From contig OZ010786.1 in assembly GCA_963932465.1 (NCBI GenBank), positions 446,884,619 to 446,948,618 of the forward strand: DNA of 64,000 nucleotides, given 5' to 3'. Source of the stretch: Maratus speciosus (lineage: Eukaryota > Arthropoda > Arachnida > Araneae > Salticidae). The translations under genes and the position numbers were made by a program. Shown here one piece after another: positions 46,398 through 57,120 of this stretch (positions are counted from its first letter, which is position 1; each line of letters starts with the position of its first letter). A model generated the notes under the pieces. The model was not told the DNA's origin. It did not search any database and saw nothing but the letters and a program-made list of their open reading frames with translations.

Positions 46398-47923
46398 CAC
46401 TATGACGCAAAAGTTTAGACAATGAAGAAATTCTTACATACTTTGAAAAATATTTATTCAATTTTCAAATCACTGCTTGAAATTAATGTGCTGTACATAT
46501 AAACAATATTTATAACAAAGAAAAGTGGAATTGTGCATATTGCAATAAATTAAATGGTAACAAAAATAAACTGCTGTCTCAAAAGTTTAGACACAAATTA
46601 AATAAAATCGAAATAAACAATTTTTAAAACCTGGTTGCGCATCCATGCTTATGTATTACGTCATATACACGAGATTGCATGGAAGAAACTAAATCTTGCA
46701 TAGTTTGTGTATCGATATCGTACCATGCATTCTCAATAGATGTCTTAAGTTCCTTTTCAGAAGAGTATTGTCTAGCGTTGCTATAAACTTTGCGACACAT
46801 GATGCTCCAAAGGTTTTCTATAGGGTTAAGATCTGGGCTACATGCTGGCCAGTCGAGAACTCTTATATTATGGGAATTATACCAAGATTTTGAATGTTTT
46901 GCAGTGTGAATTGAAGCATTGTCTTGCTGAAATTCCCACTGAGGACCCCCTAGAAGTTCAGCAAATGGCAGTAGGTTTTCTTCTAATGTCTGTGTATAAT
47001 GCTGTGAAGTTTGACGACCACTGGTGAAGGTCAGAGATACTTGTCCATTATAGCAAAAGGCTGCCCAAACCATCACCGAGCCCCCTCCTTGTCTGCGACT
47101 AAAAAAACGTCAAGGTTCCTTCCGCAAGTCATGCCAATACGATAAACAACCATCAGGACCATCCAGATTCCACTTTTTTTCATCGCTAAATATGACTGAC
47201 TGCCATTTCTCTCCATATGACATATGCTTTCGAGCCCGCATAAGTCTTTGTAACTTATGATGTGGTTTCAGAGCTGGTTTCTTCTGTATTTTGCTATAAA
47301 CGATTGTTCCTTTTTCCAAAATTCGTCTACGAATCGTATCCTTTGATACAGAGAGTCCCGATGAGCTTTGAACTCCACGTACGCTCATTTGTTGAGTACT
47401 CGCTAGTCTTTGTATCAGGCGATCCTGTCGTACATTTGTCACACGTGGCCTCCCAGACCGACATTTTGCTTTATATTAGGAACCACTCGATAAAACTCGA
47501 TAAATAGATTTTTTTGACCTATTAATAATAGCAGAAATTTCAGAAACGCTCTTCCCTTCACCTTTCAACTGCCAAATCCTTGAAACCTCATTCACTTGAA
47601 TTTCTTTAGCTCTCGGCATGTCGACTATGAAGCGCAATCGTTTGCAGAACTTAAGTACTCCAAATTTGTGACATCATCGATTCTAAATTTGCATATGCCA
47701 GCGAATATTCAAAGAAATTTAGAATAGTGTCTAAACTTTTGCGACAAGCACATTTGAATTTTTATGAAAAAAATTAGTATTATAGAAAATAAAACGACTG
47801 TCTTTTGTACATAGCATTTTAAATCAGTTTTTGAATATATTTACAGGTTTTTGTAATTCTGACGTCATAATTCTACATTTTAAAGCTGAATGACGTCATT
47901 GTCTAAACTTTTGCGTCATAGTG
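46398..47923 (-). mobile_element. Tc1-like transposon with doubled terminal repeats (IR/DR)
   Basis: Outer ends are CACTATGACGCAAAAGTTTA and its inverse, flanked by TA (46396-46397 and 47924-47925). A second copy of the core CAAAAGTTTAGACA lies about 180 bp inside each end (46578-46593 and 47727-47745). Such paired binding sites are known from the IR/DR group that includes Tc3 and Sleeping Beauty. At 1526 bp with a full-length but interrupted transposase, it is close to complete. Confidence 0.85.
46624..47619 (-). pseudogene. Tc1-like DD34E transposase with two premature stops
   Basis: One continuous frame of 331 codons runs from ATG at 47619 to the stop at 46624. It has an N-terminal helix-turn-helix region (residues about 10-45, EVSRIWQLKGEGKSVSEI), a GRPR linker (56-59), the first catalytic D in FSDEKKW (146), the second in QQDNASIHTA (233) and E in SPDLNPIENLW (268), 34 residues after the second D. 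The frame is broken by TAA at residue 48 (47476-47478) and TGA at residue 170 (47110-47112); I see no frameshift. The lesions separate the DNA-binding and catalytic parts, so the copy is inactive but young. Confidence 0.9.
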
Positions 47924-48172
47924 TACGATAAATTTGGTTCCTGACAACAGAGGTCAACATAGACAGGTGGTCAACTTACAAGGGTGGTCAACTTTACAGG
48001 TTTTAGTGTATATTGCTTTCAATAACAGGGTTACAAATACATGTTCTTACCACGTGCTTTACTTGAAGCATAGAATCGGTTTTCTATAACTGAACGTATA
48101 TGCACCTTAATAACTAATATATCTCAATTTTATGTTCAATGAAGTATTTATAATTATTATTTTTTAACAGTT

Positions 48173-48291
48173 GCATTTTTTACCGTTGACCTTTTTACCT
48201 GTTGACCTTTTTACCGTTGCCTTTTTTACCTGTTGATCTTTTTACCATTGACCTTTTTACCGTTGACGGTTTTTCCGTTGCCTTTTTTCCT
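48173..48291 (+). repeat. Short minisatellite, unit about 15 bp (CTTTTTACCGTTGAC)
   Basis: About eight units reading CTTTTTACC(T)GTTGAC or GTTGCCTTTTTTACC. The 77-codon ORF across the end of it is a repeat artefact. Confidence 0.9.
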
Positions 48292-50600
48292 AAATTCGCT
48301 AGTTTATAGCAATACCTTTGAAAAATTGATTTGTTTTCAGATGATATGCGCATCACGCTTCATTTGTAAGAAAATAAGCTGTTTAAAAAATACTAAAATT
48401 TCCAGCATCATGTCATACTATTCCAATATCATAATTGATATTCTTTTCCCATTTAAAATAAGTTAGTTAGTTTTTTAAATGTATAAAAATCTTTCTACAA
48501 ACTCGTAGAATTTTCAAATTATTTATTCTTTTTTTTTTTTTTTTTTTTTTTTTTATGCTCGCAAAATACATTACAATTTAAAATTAAGTTTGCAAAGAAT
48601 TCCGAAAAGCTTCTTTTTACTTGGAAGTAAAATTTTAATATCCACATGACAACAAAGTATATTATTCATTTCTTTATGAATCATTTTCCTTTAATACGAA
48701 AATTCTTCACACTTTTAAGTGTGTTCTCAAATCCAAAAGGGCAACTTTCTGACATAAGTTTTAATTTATTTTTGTGTGAAAATGCACAGAACTAGCTGGT
48801 GTTGTTGTTCAGAAACTATGTAATCGAGCTTCTTTTTCCATTTTTTTGCAAACGCAATAAATCTTTCAGAAAATAGTGTCAAAGTGGAAGTTTTGAACCG
48901 AATTTCCACACGAAAGTAGAATAACCAATTAGGAGTGGGCGAAAAAACGTGTTTGTCGCGTGATCAAAATCGGTTATATCTCAATAAGTAATTTATTGAT
49001 AAAAAAAAAAAAATAAGAAAAACACAGTTCAATTCCAATCGCTTCCATGGCCGGGCTTTCCAGTTTTACATCTTTCCGTTAAAAAATGAATTTGTAAGTG
49101 TGTCAAAACGTTTTGCGCTTGTTGAGCAGAGCAGTTAAGAACAGCCTTAAAGAAAAAATTGCCAAATAGTATGATAAGATAATCAAGATGTAGTTGAGAT
49201 TTTTCCTGGGATTACCTTTCAACCAATTAATCCTTATTAGTGGAAAGCTGGAGAAATTGTTATCTGTCTTTACTTGTCAATGTTCAAGAGGGGATTTAAA
49301 AGTGGGCTCCATTCAAATGCTTGTTCTGCCATCATTCAACACTTTTTCTGTGAAACCAATCCTTTTTAACCCTTTAATGGTTTATTCACAGTAGGGGGAG
49401 GAGATAGAACAATGCTAGGAGATAAGAAACTTTGATTTCAACTTGAAGGAAAGGTCGTCCTCTTGCATGATGGCCCAGAAGTTTCTTTTTTAAGCCATTA
49501 AAGATGAAAAATGCCGCGTGGCCACAAAAAAGCGCCAGCTGACCAGAACAAAGAGAGCGCGAGAAGAATAATACTTCTATTTGGAGCTTTATTTAGCATA
49601 GTCAAATGGGGAAAGTCAAGCCATCTACACTTGACGTAGTACAGAAATATATATGTATATATATATTCTTTTGAATAAAGAATATATAGATATAAAAAAA
49701 TATATATATGCTTTCTAAATTACCAAATTTCTTCATCGTGATATAATTATAAAATTTCTTCATTTTAAATTAAATTTTATGCAAAAGTACCATACATTAA
49801 CCATACATTACTATTTTGAGATTCTATGTTATTTTTCTTATATTTCTATTTTTATTTTTTTTATTTGTCATATTAAAATAGGTAGGTGTTTTCATTTTAA
49901 GTATATAAGTCAAATAAATAATAAGGAAATATTTGAAATACTGAATTAATTTTAAATACGAAAAGAATATTTTATGAGTATTAGAAATTTGAACCTTTAT
50001 ATCCCAACTTTACAGAAAAGCATTTCTTTAACACTATTTCTAACTGTGTCAAATGGCGCCTTTTTAAAATTTTGATTTATGTTTATTTTGCTCGTAGTTT
50101 TTTAATGTAATAAGCATAAAAAAGTCTTAAATGTATTAAAAAGGATTTGTAATTGTTGCAATTTAAAAAATACAAATGAAAATCCTTAAATCGAAATCTT
50201 TTTAAAGGTGTCATTCGACACCGGTAGAAATAGCGTTGATATTACATGTAAAAAGATTAATGCAAAATTTTAAATAGTTTTTTAAATAGTAAATTAAAAT
50301 AATTATTGAAATGAAATAAAATTTGTCTGTTCTGATGCCGAATTTAAAAAATAATGTGTCTTTATCACAATTCCATGTTAAGAAGCTTCTTTTAAAAAAT
50401 GTGTAAAATGCAATACATCTAAAATTCATGGGCCGTTAAATAGTAGAATCAAATAAAGATTTGTAAAAATAATTGCAGATTTTTTTCCTTTATTAATCAC
50501 ATAGCGTCCAAATTATACGCAATTGAATATGTGCAGTGTATGGGAATTTGCAAATGAAAATTAAAGCTCAACTTATAAATGTTTTTAAATTCTCTGGACT
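48292..50600. other. No recognised gene
   Basis: A T homopolymer lies at 48529-48554, and TA-rich simple sequence at about 49648-49710. TTAACCCTTTAATGG at 49366-49380 looks like one end of a TTAA MITE, but I found no partner end. No conserved ORF. Confidence 0.45.
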
Positions 50601-51640
50601 TTATATTTATTATAGGCTAAAATATGAGGAGCTTCTATAAAGAATCTACAGAACTCCACCTTCCACTCACTCCTAAAAACGATTCCTTCTACCATATGAA
50701 ATTTGCATGGTGTGCTACAATTTGTATCCGAGTTAAAAGTGTTTGCGATTTTCGGACTCTTATATTTGGGTTATACTAAAATTTCGAGGGTTCAGTTTAA
50801 AAATCCGATATTAACCCTTCTTTTATAAAGATTAAGTTTACCGTACAAAATATGAGTGTTTTGCGATAATTATAGAGAGTTATAAATGTTTTAATTTATC
50901 AGGACCTTATACTTATGATACACTAAAATATAGAGAAAATCAACAGAGCCCCCCCCCCCGGTTTTTTAAAACGATTACGATTATCATACGCAATTTGTGT
51001 GGGCTGCGACAAGTTTGATCTGTGTTATAAGTGTTTGCATTTTCGAGTCCTTATATTCGGGTTATACTAAAATTTAGGGCGTTCAGTTAAAAAATCCGAT
51101 AATGTCCCTCCTTTTATAAAGATTACGTTTATTATACAAAATATGAGTGTTTTACGTTAATTATAGACCGGGTTATAAATGTTTTAATTTATCAGGACCT
51201 TATACTTAAGGCACATTAAAATATAGAAAAAGTCAACAGAGCCCCCCACCCCTGCTTTTTAAAACGATTACGATTATCATAGGAAAGTTGTGTTTGCTGC
51301 GACAATTTTGATCTGTGTTAGAAGTGTTTGCGTTTTCGAGTCCTTATATTCGGGTTATACTAAAATTTAGGGAGTTCAGTTAAAAAACCCGATAATGTCC
51401 CTCCATTTATAAAGATTACGTTTACCATACAAAATATGAGTGTTTTGCTATAATTATAGATCGAGTTATAAATGTTTTAATTTATCAGGAGCTTATACTT
51501 ATAATACATTACAATATAGAAAATGGCAATCCCCCTCCCCTACTTTTTAAAATGATTACCATACGAAATTTGTTTGAGCTGTTACTAAAATTTTAAGGCC
51601 TTTATTTAAAAAACTCTACATTGTCCCCTATAAAATTATG
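50600..51640 (+). repeat. Tandem array, unit about 292 bp
   Basis: TACAAAATATGAGTGTTT occurs at 50844, 51135 and 51428 (spacings 291 and 293). Other shared words are ATAAATGTTTTAATTTATCA, GGTTATACTAAAATTT and a C-rich spot (C9-10 near 50950, CCCCCCACCCC near 51243). About 3.5 units are visible, and the array ends close to the 16-bp minisatellite at 51681. No coding capacity. Confidence 0.85.
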
Positions 51641-51680
51641 TCACCCATTTCAAATGCACAAAATTTCAGCTTCCTGGAGA

Positions 51681-51960
51681 AGGGACCGAAATGTCTCGGG
51701 ACCGAAATGACTCGGGACCGAAATGTCTCGGGACCGAAATGATTCGGGACCGAAATGACTCGGTACCGAATTGTCTCGGGACCAAAATGTCTCGGGACCG
51801 AAATGTCTTGGGACCGAAATGTCTCGGGACCGAAATGTCTTGGGAACGAAATGTCTCGGGACCGAAATGTCTTGGGACCGAAATGTCTCGGGACCGAAAT
51901 GTCTTGGGACCGAAACGGCGGGACCGAAATGGCGGGACCGATGTGTCGGGACCGAAACGT
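51681..51960 (-). repeat. 16-bp minisatellite, locus 2 (inverted relative to locus 1)
   Basis: About 17 units of GGGACCGAAATGNNNN. Read on the minus strand, the edge at 51960 has the variant units GACACATCGGTCCC, GCCATTTCGG and GCCGTTTCGG in the same order as the edge of locus 1, so the two arrays share ancestry and are not independent expansions. ORFs across it are artefacts. Confidence 0.95.
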
Positions 51961-52075
51961 CCTGCTTCCCCCTGGGGCAGTATTTAATATTAATATTTTT
52001 CAAAGAATTTTTACATTTAGAATGAGGATCTGATGGAGCAATTTTTCAACAACGGCCAATTTTGATTTGAAGAAT
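51961..52075 (-). repeat. Partial terminal unit related to 38447-38745
   Basis: CTGGGGCAGTATTTAATATT, then TTTTTCAAAGA and GAGGATCTGATGGAGCAA, match the inverted terminal units of the 38.4-42.0 kb foldback. It abuts the minisatellite directly. Confidence 0.65.
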
Positions 52076-53040
52076 TGTAATTATCTCTGTAAAATATAAA
52101 GAAATATTTGGTAGAGCTTAAAATTATGATGAAAATTTCACTGTGCAATTTTCATGTGTCGTATTTATATGCAAATGACTCTCTTATATTGATCAAATCG
52201 GCTATAAAATTCTCTCTAAATAATATTCAATATTTAGAATGCAAACAATATCTTAACAATTCTAAATTACCCAACAGGCAATTTACGAAATTCAAAATTT
52301 TCCGAAACATACATTAACTCTGAAAATTTTTAATAGCTGAATAATACAGAAAATGAATAACCTAGTACTATATATTAATTCTTAATATCAAAGTATTTTG
52401 TAATTATCGCTGTGAAATACAAAGAAATATCTAGTACAGTTCAAAATTATGATAAAAATTTTATTCTGCATTTTTCATGTATCATATTTATGTGAAAATG
52501 ACTCTATTATTTAGATTAAATCTGTTGTGAAATTTCCCTTGAATAAGATTCAATATTTTGAAAGCAAGCAATCTCTCAGTTTACTCTTTTCTAAATTACC
52601 CAGTAGACAATTTACGTAAGTCAAAACTTTCCGAAACGTACATTAACTTTCCTCTTAATTGCAAATTTGCATGTTATTAGAAAAATCGATACAAGGTAAC
52701 GTAGAAATTTTCTAATAAAACATTTTGATACATTAGTTCGGTATTGTTTGTTGTTATCAATACATATTGTAGTTTAGAATAACTGTAATGAAACGCTTTG
52801 ATATATAAGTTCGGCTCCCTCGTTCGTAAAAATCTACGTAGAGGATATGCAAACATATTTATTTGAGGCATTGATCTTAGAGAAATAACACTGTATTTAG
52901 TTTGAGTTTCTTCTTTTTTCTAAATAGATAAATTTCGTGTATAATTTTGTCCTGAACACTTTTTTCTGTTTTTGAAACAGATCTGTCTAGTTGTAAATTA
53001 GGAAAATAGAAACACTGAAATATGTTAATATCGATTTTTT
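52075..53040 (+). repeat. R1 copy C, left part, with internal duplication
   Basis: TTTACTCTTTTCTAAATTAC (about 52578) and the following 450 bp align with 1137-1590 and 14957-15330. The block around TGTAATTATC..AAATA(T/C)AAAGAAATAT occurs twice (52076 and 52401), a tandem duplication of about 325 bp. No ORF of interest. Confidence 0.6.
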
Positions 53041-53224
53041 TTCGAAAAGGTGCGGCTTTATTGTAAATGCAGAGGAAGGTCGGGTAGCTCCAAACACATA
53101 AAATAAACTCATGAAATTTTGGAAATGAACAGAATTAAGCTTTTATTTTTAAACGAGAAATTAAATAAAACATATCTCTTAGAATTCTAGGTAAGTAACA
53201 ATCAGATAGTTTATTTATCCTAGC

Positions 53225-53448
53225 TTAACCCATTTATGCCTAGCGTCCCATTTTTTAGACGCTTCGAATTTTGATAAATTTGTATAATTTTCTTTTTCTT
53301 TATAACATGAAAATTGTATGAAATATATATAAATCTTTATCTGTTACCGAGAGACGACAGCATAATATGGTTATTTATTTGATCAAATGAAGGCTTTTTT
53401 GGAAATTATAGCTTTTTCATTTTTCAAGATGGCGAAATGTAATAAGCA

Positions 53449-53506
<58 letters not shown>

Positions 53507-53655
53507 ATGATCCAAATAAATAAGACAATCTTAGCTTGCTGACTTCTTTGAAAACTTATTTTATTTTTTTTTAATTCTGAAATTATATGTTCAAGCCTAT
53601 TTTTTATGCGTTTCTGTACCGTACAAAATATAGGGAGCTAGGCACGAATGGGTAA
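53225..53655. mobile_element. TTAA-type MITE with a 50-base T tract
   Basis: The left end is TTAACCCATTTATGCCTAGC and the inverted right end is TTACCCATTCGTGCCTAGCT. TTAA is intact on the left (53225-53228) and degraded to GTAA on the right. The interior holds an uninterrupted run of 50 T (53451-53500). No ORF. Confidence 0.65.
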
Positions 53656-54094
53656 ATATTTTTATTAGACATTTACGGTGAAGTTATTTATGTAAAGTCC
53701 TTTTCAAGATGATTATGAAGTAAATTCTTTTTAAGCTTCACATACGTTTATTATTGGTTTATTATTAATAACACGTATAATGTAGTCTCTGTAAATAAAT
53801 AAATATATATTTTTAGTAGTTCATAAACATATTAATTATGGTATATAAAACACAATTTAAAAGCTTATTCTACAAAAATCTAGACAATTTATTTCCATAT
53901 TTAATGCGTTTATATTTTATAAAATAAATACAAAAAAATAGCTTTTTTTAAGCATTTTTCTAGTTCATTTTGCAACAATTTAATGTAATTTTACCAGCAA
54001 ATTTGGGAAAACAAAAATTCATTCATCAAATCTTACAAAAAGTCTCAAATTTACGGCACATATTTTTTCGGCTGGTAACCTTGGACATACCCAT

Positions 54095-54345
54095 TTAAAA
54101 ACGACCAAGACACTCTTTGGCCCTACACACGTCGCTGTAGTATAAAGACTGCTTAGAATTGATGTACACACATGCTTCATGTGCCCAGTCTTTACATTTA
54201 TGACACTGTATCCAGTCTTCTTCAAAAGTTTCGCCACAAATGATGCATTCTGTTTCCTGGTCCTTTGTAAAACTGTCGATGCTCTCCTTCCTTTAAATTT
54301 TTTTCTCGATTGCATTTGCCAAATCGCTTTTGTTGGTTGTAGCAT
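54095..54345 (-). pseudogene. C-terminal zinc-finger remnant of a DNA transposase
   Basis: In one minus-strand frame: NKSDLANAIEKK, a stop, then DQETECIICGETFEEDWIQC, then HKCKDWAHEACVYIN and CRAKECLGRF before a stop. The C-x2-C ... C-x2-C-x4-H-x2-C pattern with WIQC and WAHEAC is the finger found at the C-terminus of pogo/Tigger-like DDE transposases in arthropods; other transposase families carry similar fingers. The catalytic domain is not found upstream. A longer ORF in another frame (54019-54345) overlaps it but is not the conserved reading. Confidence 0.55.
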
Positions 54346-54599
54346 TCTTTTTAATGGTTGTAGCTTTATGAACTATTAAATTAACAACTAACAAGACTAC
54401 TAACTACTCTTCATCCAAGAAGCGTCCGAGGGTACCCGACGGAATTGTGTCCATATATACGCATTAAAATATCAAATTTTAGCTGAAAATTTGAAAAAAA
54501 AAATTTTTTTTACTATTTTTCCCATTATTAGACTGATATATAGATTTCAAATAATTTTTTACATAAAAATAGAAAACAATTTTGCAGTGAAGGGTTAAT

Positions 54600-55583
54600 C
54601 AATGGCAAGTATAAATTCTCTAAATTTATAACTTTGGACCTTTTTATTTTCTTTTTCAACAAAATTTCTGTTTTGATTAAAATGTATACGAAGATTGCCA
54701 CGGATGCTTTTCGTATTGTTTTAGAATTTAAATAAAATGTAAGCAGTACAAAGAAATGGAATCGATGTCGAAATTTAGAATATGTGTTTAACTTCCATAT
54801 GACTTTAAATTTATATTCCATGTATAATTTATATCGGAAATGCAATTGAAGACGAAACTTTTTCATCTGTTTACAAAAAGTACTAATTTTAGAGTTCCTT
54901 TATTTCAGTATGCTTATTTTGATTTAATTATTTATTCAATTATATTGTAAATTATAACACACATATTCATAACTATCCATTTATTCATTTATTTATTTTT
55001 GTTTGTTTCATCTAATTCAACTTATGAGTTAGAAAAGCGAAAAACTTTACAAATGTAAGTATAAATACTATTAATAAGCCTTAATTGGGTATAATAATAA
55101 CTATATGACAATAATATGTATTCCAAACGGAAACGTCAAAACGTATATTAAAATATGTATTTGCTTAAAAGATTTTACTAAAAACACATTAACAATATAT
55201 TAAAAACCTATATTGACATGTTTCAACTCCTTCATTCTGTAGTCATCATGTTGTATAATAGAAATTACAAATATAATGCACATGAAAACCGAAAAAAAAA
55301 ATCGAATACAAGTTAACATATAACGCCCCTACATTTACGATACGCACGTGTCCCTTCCATGTTGCAATTCCGCAATTTGTCCAACAACTCAATCCATATA
55401 TTCGGGATGAGAAAAGATAACGTATCTTTACAAACCCCTGAACCTCTTAACTAAACCTCAATGGTCTCTCTTATAAATAAGTGTAAATAAAAATTACACT
55501 TGTAAATCAATCTACTCTTGTTAAAAAGTATGTTAATGCTCTCTATTTGATTCAGCTGGGATAAAGCAGTATAACCCCTGTTA
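54600..55583. other. No recognised gene
   Basis: AT-rich. GAAGGGTTAATC at 54590-54600 looks like the right end of a TTAA-type MITE, without an identified left end. ORFs here have no domain. Confidence 0.45.
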
Positions 55584-55585
55584 TA

Positions 55586-57118
55586 CACTGCTCAAAACAA
55601 TTAAAGGATATTTGAAGTTTTATATAAAATAAAGATATAAACAAAATTTTTTTTGCCGAAAATAGAAGAAGAGAATCACAAATGCAAATTTTTCTGGTTT
55701 TCAAACTGTGGAGTATGCAAATTTTGAGTTCGACGTCAAAAACGTCGCTTCAGCGGCAGCGAATGAAATTTGACTTTCAACTGGATAAAAGAGAATGAAG
55801 ACAAGGATGATCGGCATTCCGTGATTGCTTTGTTTCGATGAGTGCGATGTCTCAGCGAAGTCATTTGACAGATTCAGAAGCTTTGAGAATTGTTGGTAGG
55901 TTAGAAGGGGGCCAAACTCAAGCCGAAGTAGCGCAAGCCATTGGAGTGTCACAAAGTGTCATTTCCAGGATCTGGAACCGTTTTTTGGATAGTGGATGTG
56001 CAGGCCAAAGACCAGGGCAAGGTCGTAGATGGGCAAAAACGCCCAATGAAGATCGGTATTTAGCGTTAACAGCTCGGAGACACCGAACCATGAACGCTAC
56101 TCTTCTCCAACAACACCTTCGCTCGGCTACAGGCACCACGATTTCAACTCAGACTGTCCGAAACCGGCTTCATGCTGTAGGTCTGTATGCTCGCCGACCG
56201 ATGGTATGTGTTAGATTAACATCAAGGCATCGTCGCGACCGCAGGGAGTGGGCAACCGAGCATGTCAACTGGAGGAGAAATGAATGGAGCAATATTCTGT
56301 TTTCTGACGAGTCCCGTTTTTCTGTGCATCCGAATAATAGGCGTATTTTCATCTGGAGGGACCGTGGCAGTAGGAATAATCCTGCGTTCGTGCACGAAAG
56401 TGTCAGATTTGGCGGTGGAGGAGTGTTGGTGTATGGTGGCATCTCCATTGACGGGCGCACTGACCTCTACATCATTCGAGATGGAGCTCTGACTGGTCGC
56501 CGATATAGGGATGAGATCCTCAGACCTATTGTAGTCCCTTACGCTGCAGCAATCGGAGATAACTTCATTTTAATGGACGATAACTGCAGGCCACATCGTG
56601 CAAACCTGGTGGAGGATTTCCTTTTCGAGGAAGGAATCGTTCGAATGGAATGGCCAGCGTGTTCTCCAGACGTGAATCCAATCGAGCACGTTTGGGACGC
56701 TCTAGGAAGACGAGTTTCTGGCCGCCAACAACCCCCACATACTCTCCAAGAACTGGAAAGATCTCTTCTGGAAGAGTGGGGCAGAATACCCCAACTCGTC
56801 ATTAATAGCCTCATTGAGTCCATGCCTCAAAGGTGTTCAACGTTGCTGGCCACCCGTGGAAATCATACCTCCTACTGAAAGTGATTTTCTTTGAAGAAAA
56901 CACCTTTTCTTATTCTTTTTTTCTCATATGCACAAATTGTGTTTTTTTCCTTTAGTACACAAATGCGCAATAAAATGCATTTTTTTTTCTGCCAAACATG
57001 TGTAATTTATTCTCATATAACCTACTATGTCTGTCGACCATGTATCAATCAGCTAAACAGTTTACCAGATACAAAATCCACCTAAAACTGCAATATCCTT
57101 TAATTGTTTTGAGCAGTG
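55586..57118 (+). mobile_element. Complete Tc1-like transposon
   Basis: Perfect TIRs of 27 bp beginning CACTGCTCAAAACAATTAAA, with TA duplications at 55584-55585 and 57119-57120. The 1533-bp length and a single intact transposase ORF match a complete Tc1-family element. Unlike the Tc1 at 46398-47923, no second internal copy of the terminal motif is seen. Confidence 0.93.
55838..56878 (+). CDS. Tc1-like DD34E transposase, intact
   Basis: A 346-residue transposase that would bind the element's TIRs and catalyse cut-and-paste movement into TA sites in the nucleus. An N-terminal helix-turn-helix (about 10-50, with GGQTQAEVAQAIGVSQSVIS) is followed by a basic GQGRR linker (60-64), a second DNA-binding helical region (about 70-120) and the DDE catalytic domain: D157 in FSDESRF, D248 in MDDNCRPH, E283 in SPDVNPIEHVW. 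D248 and E283 are separated by 34 residues. Length is normal for the family. The first ATG is used; a second ATG three codons on is equally possible. No frameshift or stop is seen. Base composition is clearly less AT-rich than the surroundings, consistent with recent arrival. Expression cannot be judged. Confidence 0.95.
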   Translation: MSAMSQRSHLTDSEALRIVGRLEGGQTQAEVAQAIGVSQSVISRIWNRFLDSGCAGQRPGQGRRWAKTPNEDRYLALTARRHRTMNATLLQQHLRSATGTTISTQTVRNRLHAVGLYARRPMVCVRLTSRHRRDRREWATEHVNWRRNEWSNILFSDESRFSVHPNNRRIFIWRDRGSRNNPAFVHESVRFGGGGVLVYGGISIDGRTDLYIIRDGALTGRRYRDEILRPIVVPYAAAIGDNFILMDDNCRPHRANLVEDFLFEEGIVRMEWPACSPDVNPIEHVWDALGRRVSGRQQPPHTLQELERSLLEEWGRIPQLVINSLIESMPQRCSTLLATRGNHTSY

Positions 57119-57120
57119 TA

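Larger units (their letters stand above)
45586..48008. mobile_element. TA-flanked element with GTGGTCAACTT repeats, host of a nested Tc1
   Basis: The termini are CAGTAAAACCTGTGTAAGTA and, inverted, CACTAAAACCTGTAAAGTTG, with TA at 45584-45585 and 48009-48010. The sequence GTGGTCAA(C/G)TTA(C/T)AAAGG recurs at about seven places near the ends (45632-45665, 46265-46380, 47960-48000). Terminal sequence and TA target resemble pogo/Tigger elements. Without the nested Tc1 it would be about 0.9 kb and non-coding. Confidence 0.7.

Noticed and set aside
51650..52033. Overlapping 84-117 codon ORFs on both strands at the second minisatellite
   Set aside because: Same artefact as at 42 kb.
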